This document shows, piece after piece, positions 41,551 through 50,479 of a stretch of 64,000 bases of DNA (positions are counted from its first letter, which is position 1; each line of letters opens with the position of its first letter). A program made the position numbers and the translations under genes. This stretch comes from Nocardioides phosphati (lineage in GTDB: Bacteria; Actinomycetota; Actinomycetes; Propionibacteriales; Nocardioidaceae): the NCBI RefSeq assembly GCF_014646375.1, contig NZ_BMNI01000003.1:317668-381667 (forward strand), given 5' to 3'. Below the pieces are notes generated by a model. It saw nothing but the letters and a program-made list of their open reading frames with translations, was not told the origin of the DNA and searched no databases.

Positions 41551-41584
41551 GCGGCGTACGCCGTGGTCGAGCCTGTCGCGGCCG

Positions 41585-41785
41585 TCAGGGGGCGAGGACC
41601 AGCTCGGACTGCTGGACCTCGACGACCTGGGCCGGGGCCGGCTCGGCCGGGCTCGCGAAGCCGTAGAGGTCGCTGGCCACGGAGAGGGTCACGTGGCCGG
41701 CGAGCACCGCGAACGTCGCCACGCAGGCCTTCGCCACGGCGAAGGTCATCGTCTGCGAGAGAGTGCGCGGGCCCCGGAAGTTCAC
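41585..41785 (-). CDS. Small single-pass membrane protein, hypothetical
   Basis: Up to 66 residues from GTG 41785, or 54 from the ATG at 41749. One hydrophobic helix (MTFAVAKACVATFAVLAGHVTLSVA) is followed by a Pro/Ala-rich acidic tail (ASPAEPAPAQVVEVQQSELVLAP). No family is recognised and the ribosome-binding sites are poor. It is divergent from the MoxR gene. The frame is small enough to be spurious. Confidence 0.45.
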   Translation of the reverse strand: MNFRGPRTLSQTMTFAVAKACVATFAVLAGHVTLSVASDLYGFASPAEPAPAQVVEVQQSELVLAP

Positions 41786-41885
41786 GCTGGTTCAACGGCG
41801 CAGGCTCGATTTGGCTACTGCCCGGCCACTGCGTGATCGGTCACTCTCGGGACGAGTTGATGTGATCCGGCCCTACGATCGCGAC

Positions 41886-42758
41886 GTGAGCACCAGCACC
41901 TGGTTCCAGAGCCCCGACGACGCCGCCACGCGGCTCAACGCGGTCGGCTACCTGACCGACACCCCGACCGCCACCACGGCGTACCTCACGGGTGCGCTGG
42001 AGAAGCCGCTCCTGCTCGAGGGCCCGGCCGGTGTCGGCAAGACCGAGCTGGCCAAGGCGGTGGCACGCGCGACCGACGCCGAGCTGATCCGCCTGCAGTG
42101 CTACGAGGGGCTCGACGAGGCGCGGGCGCTCTACGAGTGGAACTACAAGAAGCAGCTGCTGCGCATCCAGGCCACCGACACGTCGCAGGACTGGGAGCAG
42201 ACCCACGACGACATCTTCACCGACGAGTTCCTGCTGACCCGGCCGCTGCTGACTGCCATCCGGCGTACCGAGCCGACGGTGCTGCTCATCGACGAGGTCG
42301 ACAAGACCGACGTCGAGGTCGAGGGGCTGCTGCTCGAGATCCTGTCGGACTTCCAGGTCACGATCCCGGAGATGGGCACGGTCTCGGCGGTGCGCAAGCC
42401 GTTCGTCATCCTCACCTCCAACGCCTCGCGCGAGCTGTCCGAGGCCGTGAAGCGCCGCTGCCTCTACCTCCACCTCGACTACCCCGACGCGAAGCGCGAG
42501 AAGGAGATCGTCCTCTCGCAGGTGCCGGGCGTCTCGGACAAGGTCGCCGGCCAGCTGGTCGAGACGATCGGCCGCATGCGCGACCTCGAGCTGAAGAAGT
42601 CGCCGTCGATCGCCGAATCCGTCGACTGGGCCCGCACGCTCGTCGCGCTGCAGATCGGCAAGCTCGACGACGCCGCGATCACCCGCACGCTCGGCGTCGT
42701 GCTCAAGCACCGCTCCGACCAGGAGCGCGCGGTCCGCGAGCTGAAGCTGGGGCGCTGA
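41886..42758 (+). CDS. MoxR-family AAA+ ATPase
   Basis: 290 residues from GTG 41886. Walker A GPAGVGKTELAKA with Lys52, Walker B TVLLIDEVDKTDVEVEGLLLEIL, sensor 1 FVILTSNASRELSEAVKRRC and an arginine finger in that stretch. MoxR ATPases assist assembly or metal insertion of target enzymes together with VWA-domain partners. The partner gene begins four bases downstream, the CoxD/CoxE-type arrangement. No molybdenum hydroxylase genes lie next to the pair, so the client is not evident. Confidence 0.92.
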   Translation: MSTSTWFQSPDDAATRLNAVGYLTDTPTATTAYLTGALEKPLLLEGPAGVGKTELAKAVARATDAELIRLQCYEGLDEARALYEWNYKKQLLRIQATDTSQDWEQTHDDIFTDEFLLTRPLLTAIRRTEPTVLLIDEVDKTDVEVEGLLLEILSDFQVTIPEMGTVSAVRKPFVILTSNASRELSEAVKRRCLYLHLDYPDAKREKEIVLSQVPGVSDKVAGQLVETIGRMRDLELKKSPSIAESVDWARTLVALQIGKLDDAAITRTLGVVLKHRSDQERAVRELKLGR

Positions 42759-42761
42759 CCC

Positions 42762-44177
42762 GTGCTCCTCGACCGGCACATCGGCTTCGTCGAGGCGCTC
42801 CGCGCCGCCGGCCTGTCGGTGAGCCTCGCCGAGGACATCGACGCCGCCCGTGCGCTGACGCACATCGAGCTCGATGACCGCGAGACCGTCCGCGCGGTGT
42901 ACGCCGCGACGCTCTGCAAGCGCGACGGCCACCGGCCCGGCTTCGACCAGCTCTTCGACCTCTGGTTCCCCGCGCTGATCGGCGACGGGCGCATGGGCGC
43001 CGGCATCTCCGCAGGCGACACCGACGGCTACGAGCTGGTCACCAAGGAGGGCGACAACGAGCTCGCCCAGCAGCTCGCCGACGACGGACCGCAGGCGCTC
43101 GAGGAGTTCCGCGAGGAGCTCGGCCGGGCGCTGCAGGAGGACGACCGGCAGCGGATCGCCGAGCTCGCGATCTTCGGCGTCGGCCAGTTCGGTGCGCTGC
43201 CGGGGCAGGGGCCCGGCCGCTCGACCTGGAGCGCCTACACGGCGATGAAGCGGATCCGGCCCGAGGACCTCGCCTTCCGGATCATGCAGGGCCTCGAGGC
43301 CCAGGGGTTCGGCGAGGAGGAGGCCCGCGCGGTCGCCACCCGCCGGATCGGCGTCTTCACCGGCCTGTCCGAGGCCGACGCGGTCCGCCGGATCGCGCAG
43401 GAGAAGGGCGTCGAGAAGGTCCAGGAGACCGTCGTCCGCCCGACGCTCGACCGGCTCGACTTCCTCTCGATGCGCCGCGACGACGTCGAGGAGCTCCGCC
43501 GGCAGATCTACCCGCTCGCGCGGCGGCTGGCCACGCGGCTCACCCAGGAGCACCACGCCCGGCGCCGCGGTCCGCTCGACTTCCGGCGTACGGTCCGGGC
43601 GTCGATCGCCACCGGCGGCGTCCCGCTCACCACGCACCACAAGCCGAAGCGGCCGCACAAGACCGAGCTCGTCGTCTTCTGCGACGTGTCCGGGTCGGTG
43701 GCCAACTTCGCGGCGTTCACGCTGCTGCTCGTCTACGCGCTGCGCGAGCAGTTCGGCAAGGTGCGCGCCTTCACGTTCGTCGACGACGTGGTCGAGGTGA
43801 CCGACCAGTTCGTGCCCGGCGGCGACCTCGTCGACATCATGACCGGGCTCGTCGCGCAGTCGGCCCAGGCGGCGCGGTTCGGCCGGACCAACTACGGCCG
43901 GGCGTTCTCGAAGTTCGTGGAGAAGTACCCCGACGCGCTCGGCCCGAAGACGTCGTTCCTCGTGCTCGGCGACGCGCGCTCCAACTACGCCGACCTGAAG
44001 ATCGACGCGCTGAAGACGATTGTCGAGCGCAGCAAGAAGCAGTGGTGGCTCAATCCCGAGGTACGCCGCAACTGGGACACGGGTGACTCCGTGGCGACGC
44101 GCTATGCGGACCTGGTGCCGATGGTGGAGTGCCGCAACCTGACCCAGCTCTCGGAGTTCGTGCACGACATCCTCTGA
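42762..44177 (+). CDS. VWA-domain protein, CoxE-like partner of MoxR
   Basis: 471 residues from GTG 42762. The N-terminal part is helical and charged (DNELAQQLADDGPQALEEFREELGRALQEDDRQRI). The C-terminal von Willebrand A domain carries the MIDAS motif DxSxS at Asp308 (FCDVSGSVANFA), with a Thr/Asp set further on (FVDDVVEVTDQF, LVLGDARSNYADLK). CoxE-type proteins work with MoxR ATPases in maturing CO dehydrogenase and other complexes. The pair stands alone here. Confidence 0.9.
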   Translation: MLLDRHIGFVEALRAAGLSVSLAEDIDAARALTHIELDDRETVRAVYAATLCKRDGHRPGFDQLFDLWFPALIGDGRMGAGISAGDTDGYELVTKEGDNELAQQLADDGPQALEEFREELGRALQEDDRQRIAELAIFGVGQFGALPGQGPGRSTWSAYTAMKRIRPEDLAFRIMQGLEAQGFGEEEARAVATRRIGVFTGLSEADAVRRIAQEKGVEKVQETVVRPTLDRLDFLSMRRDDVEELRRQIYPLARRLATRLTQEHHARRRGPLDFRRTVRASIATGGVPLTTHHKPKRPHKTELVVFCDVSGSVANFAAFTLLLVYALREQFGKVRAFTFVDDVVEVTDQFVPGGDLVDIMTGLVAQSAQAARFGRTNYGRAFSKFVEKYPDALGPKTSFLVLGDARSNYADLKIDALKTIVERSKKQWWLNPEVRRNWDTGDSVATRYADLVPMVECRNLTQLSEFVHDIL

Positions 44178-44301
44178 GGCGGGTCGGTGTGGCCGCCCGG
44201 CTCCAGCCGGCCGAGGCCGCCCCACCGCCCGGCTGGCACCATCCGCTCGTTCCTCGCTCCTGGCGCCAAGTGCCGGGGGTGGGGCACCTCGTCCTGCCGG
44301 A

Positions 44302-44345
44302 GCCGGCCGGCCGCCAGGCCCCCTCGCGCGGCTGCGCCGGCCGGC
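44302..44345. terminator. GC-rich hairpin between convergent genes
   Basis: GCCGGCCGGC occurs at 44302-44311 and 44336-44345, able to pair with each other around a 24-base loop. The 175-base gap between the VWA and glycerophosphodiesterase genes is very GC-rich and holds no other feature I can support. Confidence 0.35.
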
Positions 44346-44352
44346 CGGGCGA

Positions 44353-45525
44353 TCAGCTGAGCCAGGCGTTGCGGGCGGTGACGGCGAGGTCGGGGTTGTC
44401 GCTGAAGACGCCGTCGACGCCGGCGTCGAGGAACGCGCGGGTCTCCCCGGGGAGGTCGCCGGGGGCGTTCGGGTCGGTGCCGATGCGGAAGTTGGTCGGC
44501 AGGAACTGATTCTCGCGGCGCATGGTCCACACGTGGACGAGCAGGCCGTCGGCGTGGGCGTCCGCGACGAGGCTCGACGGCGTACCGATGGCGCCGGCGG
44601 TGCGGGGGAGCACGAGGTTCTTGTTGGCGCCGATGCCGTCGGCGTACGTCGCGACGTCGGCGAGGCCGGCGGGCGAGACCACGTTGCGGTAGGTGCGCGG
44701 GTCGCCGGCGGCGGTGAGGTCCCACGGGGAGCCGGAGGCGTCGACGAGCTGGATGAGCGGGGTGTCGACCAGGCCGTCGAGCTCGCGCAGGTTGGCGGTC
44801 TCGAACGACTGGATGAACGCCGGGTCGTCGGCATCGTCGAGGTCGGCCTTGCGCAGCGCGGCGACGAGGGGCTCCTCGAGGCTGAGCCCGATCGAGGCGA
44901 AGTACGACGGGTGCTTGGTCTCGGGGTACACGCCGATCGTCCGGCCGTAGCGCTTCGACTCGGCGCGGACCAGGTTGAGCACCTCCTGGAACGTCGGGAT
45001 CTCGAACCGCCCGTCGTACGCCGTATTGGCCGGCCGCACCTGCGGCAGGCGCTCCTTGGCGCGCAGCGTCTTGAGCTCCGCCAGGGTGAAGTCCTCGGTG
45101 AACCAGCCGGTCTCGGAGACACCGTCGACCACCTTCGTGGTGCGACGGGCGGCGAACTCCGGGTGGTCGGCGACGTCGGTGGTGCCGCTGATCTCGTTCT
45201 CGTGGCGCGCGACGAGGACGTGGTCCTTCGTCGACACGAGGTCGGGCTCGACGTAGTCGGCGCCCTGCGCGATCGCGAGGCGGTACGACGCCAGCGTGTG
45301 CTCCGGCCGGTAGCCCGAGGCGCCGCGGTGGCCGATGACGAGCGGCCGGGTGACGAGGGGCGCGGTGGTCGCGGTGGCGGCCGAGGCGTTCGTGGCGGCC
45401 GAGGCGGACGGCGTCGGCGTGGGCGCGGGTGCCGGGGACGCGGCGTACGCGGTGGTGGCGGTGAGCGAGAGCGAGGCGGTGGTGAGGACGAGGGCGATGG
45501 CGCGGCCCGAGCGGCGGAGGTTCAT
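44353..45525 (-). CDS. Secreted glycerophosphodiester phosphodiesterase (GlpQ type)
   Basis: 390 residues from ATG 45525. Signal peptide (MNLRRSGRAIALVLTTASLSLTATTAYA), then a Pro/Ala/Thr linker, then the GDPD TIM barrel: VIGHRGASGYRPEHTLASYRLAI with the first catalytic His, EPDLVSTKDHVLVARHENE with Glu/Asp calcium ligands and the second His, and the C-terminal VHVWTMRRENQF and DGVFSDNPDLA. It hydrolyses glycerophosphodiesters outside the cell to glycerol-3-phosphate and an alcohol, supplying phosphate or carbon. Single gene, divergent from the antiporter. Confidence 0.94.
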   Translation of the reverse strand: MNLRRSGRAIALVLTTASLSLTATTAYAASPAPAPTPTPSASAATNASAATATTAPLVTRPLVIGHRGASGYRPEHTLASYRLAIAQGADYVEPDLVSTKDHVLVARHENEISGTTDVADHPEFAARRTTKVVDGVSETGWFTEDFTLAELKTLRAKERLPQVRPANTAYDGRFEIPTFQEVLNLVRAESKRYGRTIGVYPETKHPSYFASIGLSLEEPLVAALRKADLDDADDPAFIQSFETANLRELDGLVDTPLIQLVDASGSPWDLTAAGDPRTYRNVVSPAGLADVATYADGIGANKNLVLPRTAGAIGTPSSLVADAHADGLLVHVWTMRRENQFLPTNFRIGTDPNAPGDLPGETRAFLDAGVDGVFSDNPDLAVTARNAWLS

Positions 45526-45626
45526 GGGGTCGAGGCAAGCAGGCGCGGGTGACGTCAACGTCGCAGCCGGGTGAACGCTGCGCCGCTAGACTTCGATCCC
45601 GCCGCCTATGACGCCGAGGTGACCTC

Positions 45627-47132
45627 TTGACCTTCGACGCCCACCAGCTCGACATCGCGTTGCTGGCCGGCTCGGCGATCACGCTCCTGGCGATCCTCGC
45701 GGTGCGCCTCTCGGCCGGTCTCGGCCTGCCGTCGCTGCTGCTCTACCTGCTCATGGGCGTCGTCCTCGGCGAGTCGGTCATCGGCATCCCGTTCGACGAC
45801 GCGGAGCTCGCGCACGCACTCGGCTTCGCGGCGCTGGTGCTGATCCTGGGTGAGGGCGGCCTGACCACGTCGTGGGAGTCGATCAAGCCGGCGATGCGGC
45901 TGGGCGTGCTGCTGGCGACGGTCGGCGTCGCGGTCTCGGTCGGCCTGATGACGCTCTTCGGGCACTACCTGCTGGGCCTCGACTGGCACCTCGCGGCTCT
46001 CCTCGGCGCCGCCATCTCCGCGACCGACGCGGCCGCGGTCTTCAGCGTGCTCCGCACGGTTCCCCTACCCCGCAGCATCACGGGCGCGCTGGAGGCGGAG
46101 TCGGGCCTCAACGACGCGCCGGTGGTGGTCCTCGTCGTGCTGCTGTCGTCGGGCGCCGGCTCGTCGCACGGCATCGCCGCCATGGTCGGCCTGGTCGTCT
46201 ACGAGCTCGTCGTCGGCGTGCTGCTCGGCCTCGCGGTCGGCTACCTCGGCGCCTGGACGATGGGCCGCGCCGCGCTGCCGGCGTCGGGCCTCTACCCGCT
46301 GGCCGTGCTCTCCTTCTGCATCCTCGCGTACGGCGGCGGAGCCTTCATCCACGCCTCCGGCTTCGCCGCGGTGTACGTCGCCGCTCTGGTGCTCGGCAAC
46401 GCCGAGCTGCCCCACCGGGCCAGCACGAGGTCGTTCGCCGAGGGCGTCGCGTGGATGGCGCAGATCGGGCTCTTCGTCATGCTCGGCCTGCTGCTCTCGC
46501 CCGGGCGGATCACGCTCGGGACGATCGCGCTGGCGTTGGCCGCCGGCGCCCTGCTGACGCTCGTCGCCCGGCCGCTGTCGGTCTACCTGTCGGCGTTGGG
46601 CTCGGGGCTCGGCCGGCGCGAGAAGGTCTTCCTGTCGTGGGCCGGCCTCCGCGGCGCGGTGCCGATCGTCTTCTGCACGATCCCGCTCGCCGAGGGCATC
46701 GACGGGTCGCAGCGGCTCTTCGACATCGTCTTCGTGATGGTCGTCGTCTTCACCCTCGTCACCGGCCCGACGCTGCCGTACGTCGCCCGGCTCCTCCGGG
46801 TCGCAGAGCGTGCCGAGCCGCGCGAGGTCGCCATCGAAGCCGCGCCGCTCGAGCGCATCGCCGCCGACCTCCTGCAGGTCCGGGTCACCTCGCGGTCGAA
46901 GATGCACGGCGTCGAGGTCGGCGAGCTCCGCCTGCCCAAGGGCGCCTCGGTCTCCCTCGTCATCCGTGACGGCGAGATGAAGGTGCCCGAGCGGCGTACC
47001 GTCCTGCGCCACGGCGACGAGCTCCTCGTCGTCACCCCGCGCAAGCAACGCCACGCCACCGAGCAACGGCTCCGCCTCGTCTCCCGCGGGGGTCGCCTCG
47101 CCCAGTGGCTCGGCAGCGAGCCCGCCGAGTAG
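45627..47132 (+). CDS. Potassium/proton antiporter (CPA1, NhaP2/CvrA-like)
   Basis: 501 residues from TTG 45627, supported by GAGGTGA eight bases upstream; other starts are out of frame. About 13 transmembrane helices include the antiporter ion site GAAISATDAAAVFSVL and AESGLNDAPVVVLVVLL (ND pair). The cytoplasmic C-terminus from about residue 405 is a TrkA-C domain (SRSKMHGVEVGELRLPKGASVSLVIRDGEMKVPERRTVLRHGDELLVVT). It exports cations for protons, with the TrkA-C part probably sensing nucleotide. A TAGACT -10-like element lies at 45586-45591. Confidence 0.93.
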   Translation: MTFDAHQLDIALLAGSAITLLAILAVRLSAGLGLPSLLLYLLMGVVLGESVIGIPFDDAELAHALGFAALVLILGEGGLTTSWESIKPAMRLGVLLATVGVAVSVGLMTLFGHYLLGLDWHLAALLGAAISATDAAAVFSVLRTVPLPRSITGALEAESGLNDAPVVVLVVLLSSGAGSSHGIAAMVGLVVYELVVGVLLGLAVGYLGAWTMGRAALPASGLYPLAVLSFCILAYGGGAFIHASGFAAVYVAALVLGNAELPHRASTRSFAEGVAWMAQIGLFVMLGLLLSPGRITLGTIALALAAGALLTLVARPLSVYLSALGSGLGRREKVFLSWAGLRGAVPIVFCTIPLAEGIDGSQRLFDIVFVMVVVFTLVTGPTLPYVARLLRVAERAEPREVAIEAAPLERIAADLLQVRVTSRSKMHGVEVGELRLPKGASVSLVIRDGEMKVPERRTVLRHGDELLVVTPRKQRHATEQRLRLVSRGGRLAQWLGSEPAE

Positions 47133-47162
47133 CCGGGTCGGCCGTCGTACGCGCGGAGTGGC

Positions 47163-47675
47163 TCAGGGGACCTTGGGGCCGCAGATGAAGGTGTCAGCCT
47201 GGGCGACGACCGCCGCCACGCGGGGGTGCCAGCGGCGGAGGTTGTCGCCGACGACGACCACGATGCCGTCGCCGAGCGCGGGCTTGCCGTCGAGGATCTG
47301 GGTGCCGGGGCCGAACTGCGCCGCCACCAGCTTCGCGGCGGGGCTGCTCGGGTCGGCCCAGACCTGGGCCCGCTTCACGTCGGCCGTCCCTGCGTTGCCG
47401 GTGTCGCCGGGCACGAAGCCCCGCTTCATCAGCTTCTTCATCGCGGTGCTCGCGCCGCCGGCCTTGCGGCCGGCGTTGTAGACGCTGACGACGACCTCGC
47501 TCGGGTGCACCTTCTGGCCCGCGGTGACCTGCGTGTCGGCGCACGCCGACGAGTCGCTGTAGTTGCTCAGCGAAGGGAACGGCCGGGTCGTCCAGTAGAG
47601 GCCGAGCACCAGCATCAGCACCGTCAACCCGGCGAGGGTTGCGAGGGTGCGGCCGGAGGTCTCGTGCGGGTCCAT
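47163..47675 (-). CDS. LytR C-terminal-domain membrane protein
   Basis: 170 residues from ATG 47675. One transmembrane helix (TLATLAGLTVLMLVLGLYWT, about residues 10-30), then an outside LytR_C domain: HPSEVVVSVYNAGRKAGGASTAMKKLMKRGFVPGDTGNAG..VWADPSSPAAKLVAAQFGPGTQI. The full LytR-CpsA-Psr catalytic domain is missing, so it resembles stand-alone LytR_C envelope proteins such as mycobacterial Cei. A role in envelope integrity is inferred. It follows the VapB-like gene by 11 bases in the same direction. Confidence 0.87.
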   Translation of the reverse strand: MDPHETSGRTLATLAGLTVLMLVLGLYWTTRPFPSLSNYSDSSACADTQVTAGQKVHPSEVVVSVYNAGRKAGGASTAMKKLMKRGFVPGDTGNAGTADVKRAQVWADPSSPAAKLVAAQFGPGTQILDGKPALGDGIVVVVGDNLRRWHPRVAAVVAQADTFICGPKVP

Positions 47676-47686
47676 GTCGCTCCTGA

Positions 47687-47983
47687 TCAGTCGTCGAGCT
47701 CGAGCACGCGGGCGTGGACGACGTTGCGCTGCTGCAGTGCGGCTCGCAGGGCGCGGTGCAGGCCGTCCTCGAGGAAGAGCTCGCCACGCCACTGCACCAC
47801 GTGGGCGAAGAGGTCACCGAAGTAGGTCGAGTCCTCATCGAGCAGCGAGGTGAGCCTGAGCGTGTCCCTGGTCGTCACCAGGTGATCGAGGCGCACCTGT
47901 CGCGGCGGCACCTTGGTCCAGGCCTGGGAGGTCGTCCCGTGCTCCGGATAGGGCCGGCCATCGCCGACGCGCTTGAAGATCAC
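47687..47983 (-). CDS. VapB-family antitoxin-like protein
   Basis: 98 residues from GTG 47983: IFKRVGDGRPYPEHGTTSQAWTKVPPRQVRLDHLVTTRDTLRLTSLLDEDSTYFGDLFAHVVQWRGELFLEDGLHRALRAALQQRNVVHARVLELDD. Databases label this conserved actinobacterial family a VapB-type antitoxin, but no PIN-domain toxin is adjacent; the neighbour is a LytR_C membrane protein. The conserved centre (YFGDLFAHVVQWRGELFLEDGLHRALRA) looks like a ParB/Srx-type helical fold. The antitoxin label should be treated cautiously. A TAGGAT -10-like element precedes the start. Confidence 0.8.
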   Translation of the reverse strand: MIFKRVGDGRPYPEHGTTSQAWTKVPPRQVRLDHLVTTRDTLRLTSLLDEDSTYFGDLFAHVVQWRGELFLEDGLHRALRAALQQRNVVHARVLELDD

Positions 47984-48037
47984 GCCCGCGATCCTAATCC
48001 GATTGCCTGCGGACCGGACGCCGCCCACAATCGGGAG

Positions 48038-48685
48038 GTGCCCGACCTCGCCCAGCTGACCACGTTCCTCGTCGCCTCGATCCTCTTCATCCAGGTGCCG
48101 GGCCCGTCGCTGCTCTTCACCCTCGGGCGCGCGCTGACCGTCGGGCGATCCGACGCGCTGTGGTCCGTCGTCGGCAACGCGCTCGGCCTCTTCGTGCAGG
48201 TCCTCGGGGTCACGCTCGGCCTCGGCGCGCTCGTCGCCGCCTCCGCGGCCGCCTTCACCGCGCTCAAGCTCGTCGGTGCGGTGTACGTCGTCTGGCTCGG
48301 CGTCCAGGCGATCCGCCACCGCGGGGACGCGCGCGCTGCGATGCTCGCCGCCCGCGGCGGGGTCCGGCGTACGTCGGCGGCGGGGTCGGTGCGCACCGGC
48401 TTCGTCGTGGGGGCGACGAACCCCAAGACGATCGTCTTCTTCGCGGCGTTCCTGCCGCAGTTCCTCAACGACCGGGCAGCAGCGGCGCCGCAGCTGCTCG
48501 CGCTCGGCATCGTCTTCTCGGCGATGGCCGTCGCCTCCGACTCGGTCTGGGTGCTGGTCGCCTCGCGGGCGCGTGACTGGTTTGCCCGCGAGCCGCAGCG
48601 GCTCGACCGGATGGGGACGGCGGGTGGCGTGATGATGATCGGCCTCGGCGCCACGCTCGCCACCACGGGATCCGCGTCGCACTGA
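48038..48685 (+). CDS. LysE/RhtB family amino acid exporter
   Basis: 215 residues from GTG 48038 (GGGAG immediately upstream). Six hydrophobic segments and LysE signatures: FLVASILFIQVPGPSLLFTLGRALTVGR, KLVGAVYVVWLGVQAIRH, FVVGATNPKTIVFFAAFLPQFL, SVWVLVASRARDWF. The family exports amino acids or derivatives; the substrate is unknown. Divergent from the VapB-like gene by 54 bases. Confidence 0.9.
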   Translation: MPDLAQLTTFLVASILFIQVPGPSLLFTLGRALTVGRSDALWSVVGNALGLFVQVLGVTLGLGALVAASAAAFTALKLVGAVYVVWLGVQAIRHRGDARAAMLAARGGVRRTSAAGSVRTGFVVGATNPKTIVFFAAFLPQFLNDRAAAAPQLLALGIVFSAMAVASDSVWVLVASRARDWFAREPQRLDRMGTAGGVMMIGLGATLATTGSASH

Positions 48686-48736
48686 CACGGCGCGACCTGC
48701 TGTGCTCGTGGTGGAGTGAGATCTAGGCTTCGCGCC

Positions 48737-50456
<1,720 letters not shown>

Positions 50457-50479
<23 letters not shown>

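Noticed and set aside
41826..41840. GCCACTG-like sequence as part of a cobalamin riboswitch
   Set aside because: The flanking conserved B12-box elements and folds are absent and the next gene encodes MoxR; no riboswitch was found ahead of cobD, cbiD or cobK either.
41841..45122. Open frame of more than 1000 codons on the minus strand
   Set aside because: It lies opposite the well-supported MoxR, VWA and glycerophosphodiesterase genes, is Arg/Ala-rich low-complexity and has no domain; it is a by-product of high GC.
47687..47983. A VapBC toxin-antitoxin module
   Set aside because: No PIN-domain or other toxin-like small gene lies on either side; only the VapB-like protein is present.
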